A DNA stretch of 64,000 nucleotides from Betaproteobacteria bacterium (GCA_009783065.1 WRHV01000006.1:1-64000); one strand, 5' to 3'; positions 21,236 through 30,548 are shown, numbered from the stretch's first letter. The notes: generated from the sequence alone by a model not told the origin. Program-made: numbers and translations.

Positions 21236-21877
21236 TTATTTTTTATCCGGCACGTACTGGTTGCTGCGCCGTTCATTGCCAATGGTTGAGACAGGCCCAT
21301 GTCCCGGAATGAATTGGACATCGTCCCCAAGCGTATACATGTTTTCGCGAATGGATTTGGCCAACGCATTGAAATTGCCGTTAGGGAGATCGGTCCGGCC
21401 AACGGAGCCCGCAAAAAGGACATCTCCCGACATCACCACCTTGGTTGGCGCATGAAAGAAAATCACATGGCCGGGCGAATGGCCCGGGCAATGAAATACT
21501 TGGAGGGTTTCATTGCCGACGGTAACGGTATCAGCCTGGTTGAGCCAGCGGTCCGGTTTGAATGGCGTGCCGGCGGGCAGTCCCCACATTCTGGTTTGGC
21601 TGGTCGCCAGGTCATCCAGAAGATAAGCGTCTGCTTCATTCGGCCCTTCTATAGGGACGCCGTACTGGTCAGCCAGTGTTTTTGCTCCGCCGCAATGGTC
21701 TAAGTGCCCATGCGTTACCAACACTTTTTCCAAAGTCAGATTTCTTTGTTCTATGGCTGCTGCAATTTTGGCAATATCGCCGCCTGGATCGACAACAGCC
21801 GCTTTGTTGGTGTTTTCATCCCACATCAGGGTACAGTTCTGCTGGAAGGGAGTGACAGGTATGATCTGAAATTTCAT
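21236..21877 (-). CDS. MBL-fold metallo-hydrolase, glyoxalase II-like (YcbL type)
   Basis: A 213-residue metallo-beta-lactamase-fold hydrolase. The metal ligands are in VTHGHLDHCGG (H56, H58, D60, H61), FHCPGHSPGHV, VMSGDVLFAGSVGRTDLP and FIPGHGP. This pattern fits the small single-domain glyoxalase II-like hydrolases rather than true GloB, which carries a longer C-terminal domain. The physiological thioester substrate is not evident. It is a monocistronic minus-strand gene. Confidence 0.88.
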   Translation of the reverse strand: MKFQIIPVTPFQQNCTLMWDENTNKAAVVDPGGDIAKIAAAIEQRNLTLEKVLVTHGHLDHCGGAKTLADQYGVPIEGPNEADAYLLDDLATSQTRMWGLPAGTPFKPDRWLNQADTVTVGNETLQVFHCPGHSPGHVIFFHAPTKVVMSGDVLFAGSVGRTDLPNGNFNALAKSIRENMYTLGDDVQFIPGHGPVSTIGNERRSNQYVPDKK

Positions 21878-22038
21878 AGTGCCCTAAAAAAATAGATTTA
21901 AGGAATGGGTGTTTTTATTGGTAGAAAAATTCAGGTATTTTTAGTCCTGTTTTGCCAAAATACCAGAAGTCGGTTAAAACCGGTCGTGCAATGATATTTT
22001 GACATAATACTTCTTCTGCATGAAATGTTTCACTTTCT

Positions 22039-22728
22039 TCATGCCGGATTTTTAGACGCGGGTGGGCAGTGCTGCAAGGATTGCTTTGGAAATTTGCTCA
22101 TGATGGATTCCAGTGCTCGAAGTTGTTCCCCGCTCAGATTGTTGAGACGATAGACGCGTTTTTCTGTGATGGCACCACGCGGCGCAATTTGTAGATCTGA
22201 GATACCGGCTTTTTCCAGTGTTGCGACATGATTGATGGCAGCTTCGTGGGTTTTAAAAATGCCGAGTGAAATGGCCCATCGCAGTTTAGTCTGATCCTTG
22301 ATGATGTAGCTCTCAATCCCTTTTTGCTTTAATTTGCCGATTCGGGCTTCAGCCGCTTTCTGGCTGGCTGGTGGCGGGATAAAGACCATGTAAGTACTGC
22401 CTTCCTGAGCAGAGGTGAAGCTGATATTTTCAGGGCGTAGCGAAAGAGAGGGTAATTGCTGTTCAAAGCCGATTGCTTCCGTTTTACTGAAATGGCCAAT
22501 TTCAACACAGGTTCCGGCCGTCGTCATATCTTGGCTTATTACCTGGGCTTTTGCGATTGCCCGGTTGATTTCATCTGTTGACAGCAAGCGGATCTGGTCT
22601 TCGCGGTACTGGTATGAAAGACGTTCCGGCTCGTGTTTACCGCTAGATGGCGCGTCAAAATAGGTTTGCTGAAATACAAACAATACAACATTAGCAGCGA
22701 GCAATACCCAGAAGAAAAACTTCAGCAT
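22039..22728 (-). CDS. SPOR-domain membrane-anchored protein downstream of coaX
   Basis: A 229-residue protein with an N-terminal membrane anchor (MLKFFFWVLLAANVVLFVFQQ) and a periplasmic part whose C-terminal half reads as a SPOR-type repeat (STYMVFIPPPASQKAAEARIGKL, then RWAISLGIFKTHEAAINH). SPOR domains bind denuded peptidoglycan glycans. The ATG at 22728 overlaps the coaX stop by seven bases; an alternative ATG at 22746 adds six residues. The coaX-SPOR pairing is usual in Burkholderiales. Confidence 0.8.
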   Translation of the reverse strand: MLKFFFWVLLAANVVLFVFQQTYFDAPSSGKHEPERLSYQYREDQIRLLSTDEINRAIAKAQVISQDMTTAGTCVEIGHFSKTEAIGFEQQLPSLSLRPENISFTSAQEGSTYMVFIPPPASQKAAEARIGKLKQKGIESYIIKDQTKLRWAISLGIFKTHEAAINHVATLEKAGISDLQIAPRGAITEKRVYRLNNLSGEQLRALESIMSKFPKQSLQHCPPASKNPA

Positions 22729-23519
22729 AATGGATCCAATGCGCATTTTCCGGCATCCGCAGCATGCAGGCCGACCAGTACCAGATTATCCACAATTTGG
22801 GCGGGAATAGAAAGGTAGGGGAAGACAAGTTTTGCCGCTCCGCCAGATAAAATACACTGGACGTTTTGCAGATGGCGGGCATGAACCATAACGGCATGTT
22901 CGATTGCGCCTGCCTGTGCTGTCATGCAGCCGTTACGAATGGCATTGATGGTATCGGTGGCAAAAGCCGGAATCGTTTCGGTCATCTGTCCGATGTCCGG
23001 AAGCAGTGCCGTATTGTCAGCCAGAGCATTGGCCATTAATCGCAAGCCGGGCAGGATCATGCCGCCAATAAAGGTTCCATCTGCTGTTAAGGTGTCGATT
23101 GTCGTGGCGGTGCCGCAAGTGACCACGATTAGGTTTTTGTTCGGGAAAAGTGAGCGTGCGCCAATAAGAGAGGCAAACCGGTCACTGCCAAGTTGCGTAA
23201 AATTCACATAGCGGTTTGTTACACCGGCTAGTGAGGGGGCTGATGTAAACCAGGCAATACGGTCGGGTTCCGGATATAGTTTTTTGATCTGAGCAGCAAT
23301 ATTTTCCTGTGCAGCTTTACCGGCTACGTTTGAGATGATGACACGTTTGATGGCATGTTCTGACCGTTTTTTTTGCAACAAGCCATGAAGTGTTTCCAGT
23401 TCATCATACGTTGTTTCACCAACGTGCAGCCATGCAGCGCGATCAGGCGTTGCCGTTGTTTCAGCCGACGCGAGCGCCCATTTTATCGACGAGTTTCCGG
23501 CATCAATCAATAAAAGCAT
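22722..23519 (-). CDS. coaX: Type III pantothenate kinase
   Basis: A 265-residue ASKHA-fold kinase that phosphorylates pantothenate in the first step of coenzyme A synthesis. It shows the phosphate motif LLLIDAGNSSIKWAL at the N-terminus, GSDRFASLIGA, the TCGTATTIDTL motif, and the C-terminal LSGGAA. ATG 23519 begins just before the phosphate motif, as in the family. Upstream, where birA normally lies, only decayed sequence is left. Confidence 0.93.
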   Translation of the reverse strand: MLLLIDAGNSSIKWALASAETTATPDRAAWLHVGETTYDELETLHGLLQKKRSEHAIKRVIISNVAGKAAQENIAAQIKKLYPEPDRIAWFTSAPSLAGVTNRYVNFTQLGSDRFASLIGARSLFPNKNLIVVTCGTATTIDTLTADGTFIGGMILPGLRLMANALADNTALLPDIGQMTETIPAFATDTINAIRNGCMTAQAGAIEHAVMVHARHLQNVQCILSGGAAKLVFPYLSIPAQIVDNLVLVGLHAADAGKCALDPLC

Positions 23520-23526
23520 GGCGTTG

Positions 23527-23746
23527 CCTTTTTTCAAGAATCATTCTACCGTATCCGTCTATGCCGGTACCGGCTTGTTTTGGCCGTCCATTATGAAAGC
23601 GGCATGGCTTCGGTGGTGGGTTGGTCAATTTGTGTTCCCGATTCATCTGGTCGTTGCAGGTTGATTCCAATTCCGATGATAACCCAGTTTTCATTTGCAT
23701 TTTGCCGGCTTATATCACAAGGATGTTCGATAAGAATGCCATTGGG
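23527..23746 (-). pseudogene. birA: Decayed biotin-protein ligase (birA) remnant
   Basis: Two pieces in different minus-strand frames match the BirA catalytic and C-terminal domains. Piece one (23591-23746) reads PNGILIEHPCDIS, then NENWVIIGIGINLQRP, ending in TAA; an in-frame TAG lies just upstream. Piece two (about 23527-23571) reads GTGIDGYGRMILEK in another frame. The N-terminal ATP-binding GRGR region, at least one internal segment and the C-terminal end are missing. birA directly before coaX is the usual betaproteobacterial order, which supports the call. Weaker degenerate traces may extend to about 23900. Confidence 0.75.
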
Positions 23747-23977
23747 CTATGTGAGCATGGTGAAAATATCGAGCTGGCGATAGTGTCTGGGTAAGAGAAA
23801 CACCAATGGTAAAAGACAATCATTTTACAGGCAGGGCATTTTGAGATTTCCTTTGGGGCTGCTGTTATCATAAAACACAAAAGAGGCCTGAATATTTACA
23901 TAGTCATTGATGATTCCGGTGTGTTGCTTTTACGAGCGTGTATTATATTCAGCTCAATGTCGATTTAGATACAGGAA

Positions 23978-25123
23978 ATGACGTATATGCCTTTGAACAG
24001 AGGGTATGCTGAAAAAGTGCCGGCGCTTCAGATAATCGAAGGAGATCAGGTCATTGCCAGCGGTTGCTGGTGTGTGGAACAACTGGTTTCCAAGCCTGTG
24101 TTTTCGAAGCTCCAATCTTTTATCAAGATGGTGATAGACAAGCGGCGTTTTTCGTGGGATCTGTTGCAAATAACGGAATTGGATTATGTCGGGGCTCAGT
24201 TTTTGTGGGATGCGTGGGGCCACGCATTGCCTTCCCGCCTGAAAATGCTTCCAGAACATAAGGCGCTGTTTGATCGGTTGGAGAAAACCGGCGTACTGGA
24301 GTTAAAGGAAGTAGAAAAACCATATGCCGGTTATGTCGCATTGCTCGGTAAGTTATGGAATCAGTTCCAAAGCCATACTATTGATATGGTTACATTGACA
24401 GGGCAATTTATTCTGGATTTTTACCAATTTGTTTTAAATCCTCGGAAAGGCCCCTGGAGAGAAATTTCAGCCAATATTTACAATGCAGGAACGCGTGCCG
24501 TTGGCATTACGGCGCTCGTGGGTTTTTTGATTGGCGTTGTGCTTTCCTATCTATCAGCGCAGCAATTACGCAATTTTGGAGGGGATCCCTTTTTGGTCGA
24601 TTTACTGGGGATCGGCATTACACGTGAATTGGGGCCGCTACTCGCCGCTATTCTTGTGGCTGGACGATCCGGGTCATCCATGACGGCGCAGATTGGCGTG
24701 ATGCGTGTAACAGAAGAGTTGGACGCTATGCAGGTTATGGGGATGTCGCATGGGTTTCGGCTGGTTTTACCCAAGGTGATTGCCTTATCCATCGTGATGC
24801 CGTTGCTGGTGATGTGGACCAATATTGTTGCGCTGGTGGGAGGCATGTTGGCCGCCCAGGCTTCAATCGGTTTGTCGGTAAATTACTTTATTTCTTCCTT
24901 GCCTAGTTCGGTGCCGTCAGCCAATCTGATCATCGGCCTGGGAAAAGGTGTGGTATTTGGAGCATTGATTGCGCTGATTTCCTGCCATTTTGGTCTCAGA
25001 ATCAAGCCCAATACGGAAAGTTTGGGGCAGGGGACGACCAGTGCCGTTGTGACGTCCATTACGGCGGTTATCCTGGTTGATGCTTTATTTGCCATTATGC
25101 TTCAACATGTGGGATGGTCATGA
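23978..25123 (+). CDS. MlaE-family lipid ABC transporter permease with N-terminal STAS-like domain
   Basis: A 381-residue fusion. The first ~110 residues look like a soluble STAS-like domain (QVIASGCWCVEQ, ITELDYVGAQFLWDAWG). The rest is an MlaE permease with GIGITRELGPLLAAILVAGRSG and AQIGVMRVTEELDAM, the coupling region for the ATPase. In E. coli the STAS protein MlaB is separate. The gene starts an operon with the ATPase, MCE protein and lipoprotein, and should act in phospholipid or hydrophobic-compound transfer between membranes; direction and substrate are unknown. Confidence 0.88.
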   Translation: MTYMPLNRGYAEKVPALQIIEGDQVIASGCWCVEQLVSKPVFSKLQSFIKMVIDKRRFSWDLLQITELDYVGAQFLWDAWGHALPSRLKMLPEHKALFDRLEKTGVLELKEVEKPYAGYVALLGKLWNQFQSHTIDMVTLTGQFILDFYQFVLNPRKGPWREISANIYNAGTRAVGITALVGFLIGVVLSYLSAQQLRNFGGDPFLVDLLGIGITRELGPLLAAILVAGRSGSSMTAQIGVMRVTEELDAMQVMGMSHGFRLVLPKVIALSIVMPLLVMWTNIVALVGGMLAAQASIGLSVNYFISSLPSSVPSANLIIGLGKGVVFGALIALISCHFGLRIKPNTESLGQGTTSAVVTSITAVILVDALFAIMLQHVGWS

Positions 25124-25917
25124 ATGCGCGTTTAGAACCCGATGTGATCCGAATTGAAAAACTGTGGACACAGTTTGGCGATCATATCGTCCACCGGGAT
25201 CTGGATTTGTCTGTAAAACAAGGAGAGATTGTTTCACTTGTCGGAGGATCAGGTTCCGGCAAGACGACCTTGCTGAGAGAAATACTGGGATTGCAAAAAC
25301 CCAGTCGGGGAAAAGTATCCATTCTGGATAAGGATATTTCCAATGCCAGTATCGACGAAAAGAAATATCTTTACAACCGGTGTGGCGTGCTGTTTCAGCA
25401 GGGGGCGCTTTTTTCAGCGTTATCCGTGCTGGAAAATGTCGCATTGCCCATGCGGGAATTGGGGGTATTGCCTGATAAACTGATTGAAGAATCCGTTTTA
25501 TTGAAATTGCAGATGGTGGGGCTTCAATCGGTTGACGCCATGAAAATGCCTTCCGATTTGTCAGGCGGGATGATAAAAAGAGTTGCCCTGGCACGGGCAT
25601 TGTCGCTGGAGCCGGAGTTGCTTTTTCTGGATGAGCCGACCGCAGGACTTGATCCGCTCCTGTCAGACAGTTTTGTCGAATTGATACGTTCTCTCCATAG
25701 CGAATTGAATCTGACGGTTGTTATGGTATCGCATGATCTGGATTCGATTTTGCAATTATCCTCACATATTGCAGTACTGGCAGATAAGCGTGTGATTGTG
25801 AATGGAACACCACAGGAGGTGATAGAAGTGGATCATCCTTTTATTCGTGAATTTTTTCTGGGTGATCGCGGTAAACGCGCCTTGACAGGTGTACCGGATC
25901 TGATCATTCCCAAATAG
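25120..25917 (+). CDS. MlaF-like ABC transporter ATP-binding protein
   Basis: A 265-residue ATPase with Walker A VGGSGSGKTT (from about residue 41), an ABC signature of LSGGMIKRVALARAL, Walker B ELLFLDEPTAGLDP and the switch His in MVSHDLDS. The start ATG overlaps the permease stop (ATGA); an ATG six bases earlier is also possible. It energises the MlaE-type permease encoded just upstream. Confidence 0.93.
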   Translation: MNARLEPDVIRIEKLWTQFGDHIVHRDLDLSVKQGEIVSLVGGSGSGKTTLLREILGLQKPSRGKVSILDKDISNASIDEKKYLYNRCGVLFQQGALFSALSVLENVALPMRELGVLPDKLIEESVLLKLQMVGLQSVDAMKMPSDLSGGMIKRVALARALSLEPELLFLDEPTAGLDPLLSDSFVELIRSLHSELNLTVVMVSHDLDSILQLSSHIAVLADKRVIVNGTPQEVIEVDHPFIREFFLGDRGKRALTGVPDLIIPK

Positions 25918-25931
25918 CAGGAGGGTGAATA

Positions 25932-26810
25932 ATGGAAAGCAAATCTCACGCACTGATGGCGGGCCTTTTTACACTGGCTCTTTTGGCGGCGGTTTTGCTG
26001 GGTGGATGGTGGTTAAATCGCGATAGAACAGAATTGGTCCCTTATGTGATGGCAACCAAACTCTCTGTTGCGGGGTTGAACCCCCAAGCAACTGTCCGTT
26101 ATCGTGGATTGAATGTTGGCAGAGTGACTGAAATCCGCTTTGATTCGGCCGTTCCTGGACAAATACTGGTTTTTTTCGGGGTTCGTCCGGAAACGCCTAT
26201 GACGAAATCAACCTTTGGTATGCTCGTTTTCCAGGGTGTTACGGGCATGGCTTTTGTTGAACTCAATGATGACGGCAGTGATCCACAGCCGCTGCCCAGC
26301 TCGAATGAACGGATTGCCCAAATTGAAATGCGTCCAGGCCTGTTGACGGATTTGCAGACCAAAGCCAATGCCATACTGGATGAAACCCAAAGAATTACCA
26401 AAGAAGTATCAACCTTTTTGGGACCGGAAAATCAGGAGGTGTTGATGAATACGTTTAAAAGCATTAATCGGGCAGCGACCGAAATTGAACGGTCTTCCCG
26501 GGACCTTCAGCCGACGTTGGCTAAACTGCCTGGTGTTGCGGATAAGGCAGGCCAAACGATGGAATCGGTTACAGCACTTTCGGACGAACTAAGAGAATTG
26601 AGCCAGAACTTGACTGCTTTTGCCGGTAACAATACGACGTCGGATTCCGTAATAAGATTGCAGTCTCTGGCGGAGGATTTACATACATCGCTTCAGTCCA
26701 TCAATAGCACGCTGGACCAATTCCGTCAGCGGCCTGCCGGATTGTTTTTTGGTGCTCCTGGTCCGGCACCGGGGCCTGGTGAGCCAGGACATCGTGCATC
26801 ATCCCAGTGA
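25932..26810 (+). CDS. MCE (MlaD-like) substrate-binding protein
   Basis: A 292-residue protein with an N-terminal membrane anchor (ALMAGLFTLALLAAVLLGGWW) and an MCE domain (roughly residues 38-120: KLSVAGLNPQATVRYRGLNV, then VTGMAFVELND). A long helical, coiled-coil-prone tail follows, ending in a Pro/Gly-rich segment. MCE proteins form hexameric lipid tunnels in the periplasm. An ideal AGGAGGG ribosome site precedes ATG 25932, only 14 bases after the ATPase stop. Confidence 0.92.
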   Translation: MESKSHALMAGLFTLALLAAVLLGGWWLNRDRTELVPYVMATKLSVAGLNPQATVRYRGLNVGRVTEIRFDSAVPGQILVFFGVRPETPMTKSTFGMLVFQGVTGMAFVELNDDGSDPQPLPSSNERIAQIEMRPGLLTDLQTKANAILDETQRITKEVSTFLGPENQEVLMNTFKSINRAATEIERSSRDLQPTLAKLPGVADKAGQTMESVTALSDELRELSQNLTAFAGNNTTSDSVIRLQSLAEDLHTSLQSINSTLDQFRQRPAGLFFGAPGPAPGPGEPGHRASSQ

Positions 26811-26828
26811 TTCTACAGAGGTTTGCTC

Positions 26829-27449
26829 ATGTTAAAACGAAGCCATCTTTCCCTTTTTAGCTTGTTGGTGGTATGTTGTTGGCTATTGTTCGGATGTGCG
26901 ATCAATTCACAACCATCTGCCACTTTGTATGATCTCGGTCCGGTATCGTCTGCGCAGACCAACAAAGTATTTCCTCCTGATATGCCCTTGCTGGTGATTT
27001 CTCGTGTTAATGCGCCAAGCTGGCTTCGTAATACCATGATGTATTACAGACAGGCGCAGGTGAACGATCAGCAGACCCTGTTTTATACGCTTAGCCGATG
27101 GAGTATGCCGCCGCCGGAATTGTTTCGTGATCACCTGGAATCCCGCATTGTCGCTGCCGGCGGTGTGATTGAGGGAACAAGAGCAAATAAAGCCGGGCAA
27201 TTACGGTTGATCGTGCATATCGAAGATTTTAGCCAGTATTTCCAGGATGACTCAACCAGTGAAGGCCGAATTGCATTGCGCGTTTCTATTTTTGGTAAGG
27301 ATAGACTGGTTGCACAAAAGAGTTTTTTTCATAAAGTGCCGGCACCCAGTCCGGATGCACCAGGCGGTGTGCAAGCGTTGTCTGTCGCGGCAGATGAGGT
27401 TATTACGGAGATACTGCACTGGATTGTGGAAAACCGTCAAGCAGGATAA
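26829..27449 (+). CDS. ABC-type transport auxiliary lipoprotein (PqiC-like)
   Basis: A 206-residue lipoprotein. The signal peptide ends in the lipobox LFGC (Cys23), and the mature part starts AINSQPSATLYDLGP, followed by an ABC-type transport auxiliary (PF03886-like) domain. Family members (PqiC, Ttg2-associated lipoproteins) tether MCE systems to the outer membrane. ATG 26829 follows AGAGG at eight bases. It is the fourth gene of the MCE operon. Confidence 0.85.
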   Translation: MLKRSHLSLFSLLVVCCWLLFGCAINSQPSATLYDLGPVSSAQTNKVFPPDMPLLVISRVNAPSWLRNTMMYYRQAQVNDQQTLFYTLSRWSMPPPELFRDHLESRIVAAGGVIEGTRANKAGQLRLIVHIEDFSQYFQDDSTSEGRIALRVSIFGKDRLVAQKSFFHKVPAPSPDAPGGVQALSVAADEVITEILHWIVENRQAG

Positions 27450-27461
27450 AGCGGCATAACT

Positions 27462-28592
27462 ATGGTCAATCGCTTTTCCAGGACATTTCACAGTCCATCG
27501 TCTTTTTTGCGGGTCGCATTGCTGGTGTATGTTTTTCTCATTGTTTACGCCAGCTTGTATCCTTTTTCCGGCTGGCAGTATGCGGGTGTTTTTCCATTAG
27601 CCTATATCACGGCACCCTTGCCCCGTTATTGGACCTGGTTTGATCTTCTGGTCAATATTGTTGGATATATTCCTCTGGGAATTTTGCTTGTAACAGCGGT
27701 TTCGCCATTATTGAGCGGTATCAGGGCATTCATTTTTGCTTTTGCCGCCGGAACGCTTCTGTCCCTGAGCATGGAAGCCTTACAGTCCTATTTGCCCAGC
27801 AGGGTGCCTTCCAATGTCGATTTAATGATGAATGCCGGCGGTACATTTATCGGCGCCTTTTTGGGGGTGATCGTATCGCCGACTATATTCAGAGACGACA
27901 GCATTCGTTATTACATCCGGCGCTGGCTGCAAGGCGAATCCAGCCGAGGGCTGATTATTCCCATGTTGTGGCCACTGGCGCAGATTTATCCTCAGAATTA
28001 CCTTTTCGGGCACGGGGAGGTTTTGTCGGTGTTTTCAGAGTGGCTTTCTACTTTTCTGGATAAGCCGATTGATCTGTCTTTTGAGATTATGGGGGGAATA
28101 CAACTGACAGCAGAACAGTACTGGCTTTCTGAAACCATTATTACTGCAACCGGAATGACGGGTGCAATCTTGATTCTTTTATGTATGCTGCAAAAAAATG
28201 CGCCGAGGGTATCGCTGGCATGCTTGATGTTACTGATGGCGTTGCTGTTCAAAATTTTGGCATGTGCGCTATTTTTCCAGCCCAGCAATGCGTTTGTTTG
28301 GCTGACGCCAGGTGCGGCTGGAGGATTGCTTGTCGGTTTGCTGATGCTTTCCGGCCTGATTTTTTCCCCGCCTCCGGTTCAGCGACGTATGGCTGTCTGT
28401 ATGTTGTTGATCAGCCTGGTTATGGTTAATATTCTGCCGGATAATCAATATTTTCTGTCTACGCTGCAAACCTGGTCTCAGGGAAAGTTTCTGAATTTTA
28501 ATGGCGCAGCCCGTTTCATGGCGATGGTATGGCCTTTTTTGGCGCTCTGGTTTTTATTCCGGTTGATTTACAACAGGTACTATAGTGAGTAA
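27462..28592 (+). CDS. VanZ-like family membrane protein
   Basis: A 376-residue polytopic protein. The N-terminal half matches VanZ-like proteins (VYASLYPFSGWQ, DLLVNIVGYIPLGILL, ALQSYLPSRVPSNVDLMMNAGG), and the C-terminal half adds several further helices. The function is unresolved; VanZ itself gives low-level teicoplanin resistance, and broader family roles are unknown. It starts 12 bases after the lipoprotein gene, so it may share the MCE operon transcript. Confidence 0.82.
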   Translation: MVNRFSRTFHSPSSFLRVALLVYVFLIVYASLYPFSGWQYAGVFPLAYITAPLPRYWTWFDLLVNIVGYIPLGILLVTAVSPLLSGIRAFIFAFAAGTLLSLSMEALQSYLPSRVPSNVDLMMNAGGTFIGAFLGVIVSPTIFRDDSIRYYIRRWLQGESSRGLIIPMLWPLAQIYPQNYLFGHGEVLSVFSEWLSTFLDKPIDLSFEIMGGIQLTAEQYWLSETIITATGMTGAILILLCMLQKNAPRVSLACLMLLMALLFKILACALFFQPSNAFVWLTPGAAGGLLVGLLMLSGLIFSPPPVQRRMAVCMLLISLVMVNILPDNQYFLSTLQTWSQGKFLNFNGAARFMAMVWPFLALWFLFRLIYNRYYSE

Positions 28593-28676
28593 TATGTATT
28601 TCTAGACGGGCGGTTTTGGTGGTTCAGGATGATCGTATGGCTTGCTCTGACGATGAATGGAGAGGCACAGATTGAG

Positions 28677-29300
28677 ATGAATGCAAATACGGAAAGATTT
28701 TATGTTGCCGGTCCGGCAGGCCAATTGGAGTGTGCATTGGATTTGCCTGAGGCGCCGCCAGTTGGTATTGCGCTTTTAGCGCATCCGCATCCGCTTTATG
28801 GCGGAACAATGGATAACAAAGTGGTGCAGATAATGGCGCGTGCCTTTATCGGGCTGAATTACGCATCGGTTCGTGTGAATTTTCGCGGAGTGGGTCATTC
28901 AGCGGGAGCACACGCCGAAGGGCTGGGCGAAGCCGAAGATATGGCGGTTGTCCTGGAATATGTCAAAAAACGGTATCCCGATTTGCCGGTTGCGTTGGGC
29001 GGCTATTCGTTCGGGACATATGTGCAATCTTTGTTGCAGCAGCGATTGGCCTCTGAAGGCAATCCGCCTGAACGGATGGTGCTTGTCAGCGTGACAGCCG
29101 GAAAGTGGGCAGTGGATACCGTGCCAAAAGAAACCATTCTGATTCACGGCGAAACCGATGAAATTATCCCGTTATCCGATCTTTTTCAATGGGCGCGGCC
29201 ACAGGATTTGTCGGTTGTGGTGGTGACGGGAGGAGATCATCTGTTCAATCGCAAGCTGCATCATATTCGCCGGATTATTGGCGAAATGTGGCACCGATGA
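28677..29300 (+). CDS. Alpha/beta hydrolase (COG2945-like)
   Basis: A 207-residue soluble hydrolase with LLAHPHPLYGGTMDNKVV, the nucleophile elbow GGYSFGTYV, the acid in LIHGETDEIIP and the catalytic His in GGDHLF. This is the small family of predicted esterases without a lid domain; the substrate is unknown. ATG 28677 fits the family start and has GGAGAG 12 bases upstream; upstream in-frame ATG codons (28629, 28653) would add an atypical leader. Confidence 0.82.
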   Translation: MNANTERFYVAGPAGQLECALDLPEAPPVGIALLAHPHPLYGGTMDNKVVQIMARAFIGLNYASVRVNFRGVGHSAGAHAEGLGEAEDMAVVLEYVKKRYPDLPVALGGYSFGTYVQSLLQQRLASEGNPPERMVLVSVTAGKWAVDTVPKETILIHGETDEIIPLSDLFQWARPQDLSVVVVTGGDHLFNRKLHHIRRIIGEMWHR

Positions 29301-29381
29301 TTCGGTATAATATCATTTTATAGTCTGTCTTGAATTTTGGATGAAAGCATAAGCAAAGCTTTCTCCTCATTTGTTTGTGTA

Positions 29382-30536
29382 ATGAAAAAAATACAGTTTT
29401 TCTTTTTGGTTTTACTGCTGGTTTTCGGTGTTTTTACGGCCTCATCTGCGCAGACTGTTTCTCCTCCGACTATTGTTGCCCGTTCTTGGTTGTTGCTGGA
29501 TACGGTTAGCGGCCAGATATTGGCGTCTCGGGATGCTTACAAGCGGATTGAGCCTGCGTCCCTGACAAAATTGATGACGGCTTATCTCGTTTTCAGCGCG
29601 ATACGGGAAGGACGCTTGAGTCTGAATCAGTCGGTGACGGTTTCTGACCAGATACGGGAACTCAACAAAAACGGCTTAAGAATGTTTATTGAGCCGCGTG
29701 TCCCCGTGAAAATCCAGGATTTGCTATATGGCTTAATTGTACAGTCAGGCAATGATGCGGCTTTGGCACTGGCGGAAGCCGTATCTGGTGATGAAGCCGG
29801 TTTTGTAGTGCTCATGAACCGTGAAGCAGAACGCATGGGCATGAAATCCACCCATTTCAGCAATCCCTATGGCGCACCGGATAAAGATCACTATTCCACC
29901 GCCTATGACTTGTCCATTCTGGCTGCCAACCTGATTCGGGATTATCCGGAGTTGTATAAAATTTATTCCATTCGTGAATTTACTTATAACCGCATTCGTC
30001 AGCGTAACAGTAATCGCCTGCTATGGTTGGACCCCACTGTCGATGGCGTGCAAGCCGGCCATACGGAAACCAGCGGATACAGCCTGATTTCGTCTGCGAA
30101 GCGGGAAGGCGCTATTGGGGAGCGGCGCATGATGACGGTTATGATCGGTGCCAGTTCTGACCAGATGCGAGCGCAAGAAAGTTTGAAACTCCTCAATTGG
30201 GGATTCGAGAATTTTGATACGGTCAAGTTGTTTAAGAGAAAACAGGTTATTGCGATGCTCAATGTCTGGAAAGGATCAAAAAGCGAATTACCGGTTGGGT
30301 TTAATTTTGATGCCTATGTTAGCGTGCCGAGAGGGGCATCGACGAGGCTGAAATCGGTTCTTGAACGCAAGGAGCCGTTGGTTGCGCCTATTGATGAAAA
30401 CAGCCGGGTTGGAACGCTGAAGATGATGTTGGATGGAAAGGTTATTTCGGAGTTGCCTGTCGTTGCACTGGAACAGGTTGGTGTTGCCAGTTTTCTGGGC
30501 AGGATGTGGGATACAATCCAACTCTGGTTTAAATAA
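29382..30536 (+). CDS. dacA: D-alanyl-D-alanine carboxypeptidase (DacA/PBP5-6 type) with altered KTG motif
   Basis: A 384-residue penicillin-binding protein with a signal peptide (FFFLVLLLVFGVFTASSAQ). It keeps SxxK (PASLTKLMTAY) and SxN (VQSGNDAALAL), and has the C-terminal PBP5-type beta domain plus a terminal amphipathic anchor (FLGRMWDTIQLWF). The third motif, normally VDG(I/V)KTGHT, reads VDGVQAGHT here (codons CAA GCC GGC, 30051-30059). Lys of KTG is essential in E. coli PBP5, so activity or beta-lactam binding may be reduced. The enzyme normally trims the terminal D-Ala of peptidoglycan stem peptides in the periplasm. The gene is otherwise full length. Confidence 0.9.
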   Translation: MKKIQFFFLVLLLVFGVFTASSAQTVSPPTIVARSWLLLDTVSGQILASRDAYKRIEPASLTKLMTAYLVFSAIREGRLSLNQSVTVSDQIRELNKNGLRMFIEPRVPVKIQDLLYGLIVQSGNDAALALAEAVSGDEAGFVVLMNREAERMGMKSTHFSNPYGAPDKDHYSTAYDLSILAANLIRDYPELYKIYSIREFTYNRIRQRNSNRLLWLDPTVDGVQAGHTETSGYSLISSAKREGAIGERRMMTVMIGASSDQMRAQESLKLLNWGFENFDTVKLFKRKQVIAMLNVWKGSKSELPVGFNFDAYVSVPRGASTRLKSVLERKEPLVAPIDENSRVGTLKMMLDGKVISELPVVALEQVGVASFLGRMWDTIQLWFK

Positions 30537-30548
30537 AGGGGAAACGCG

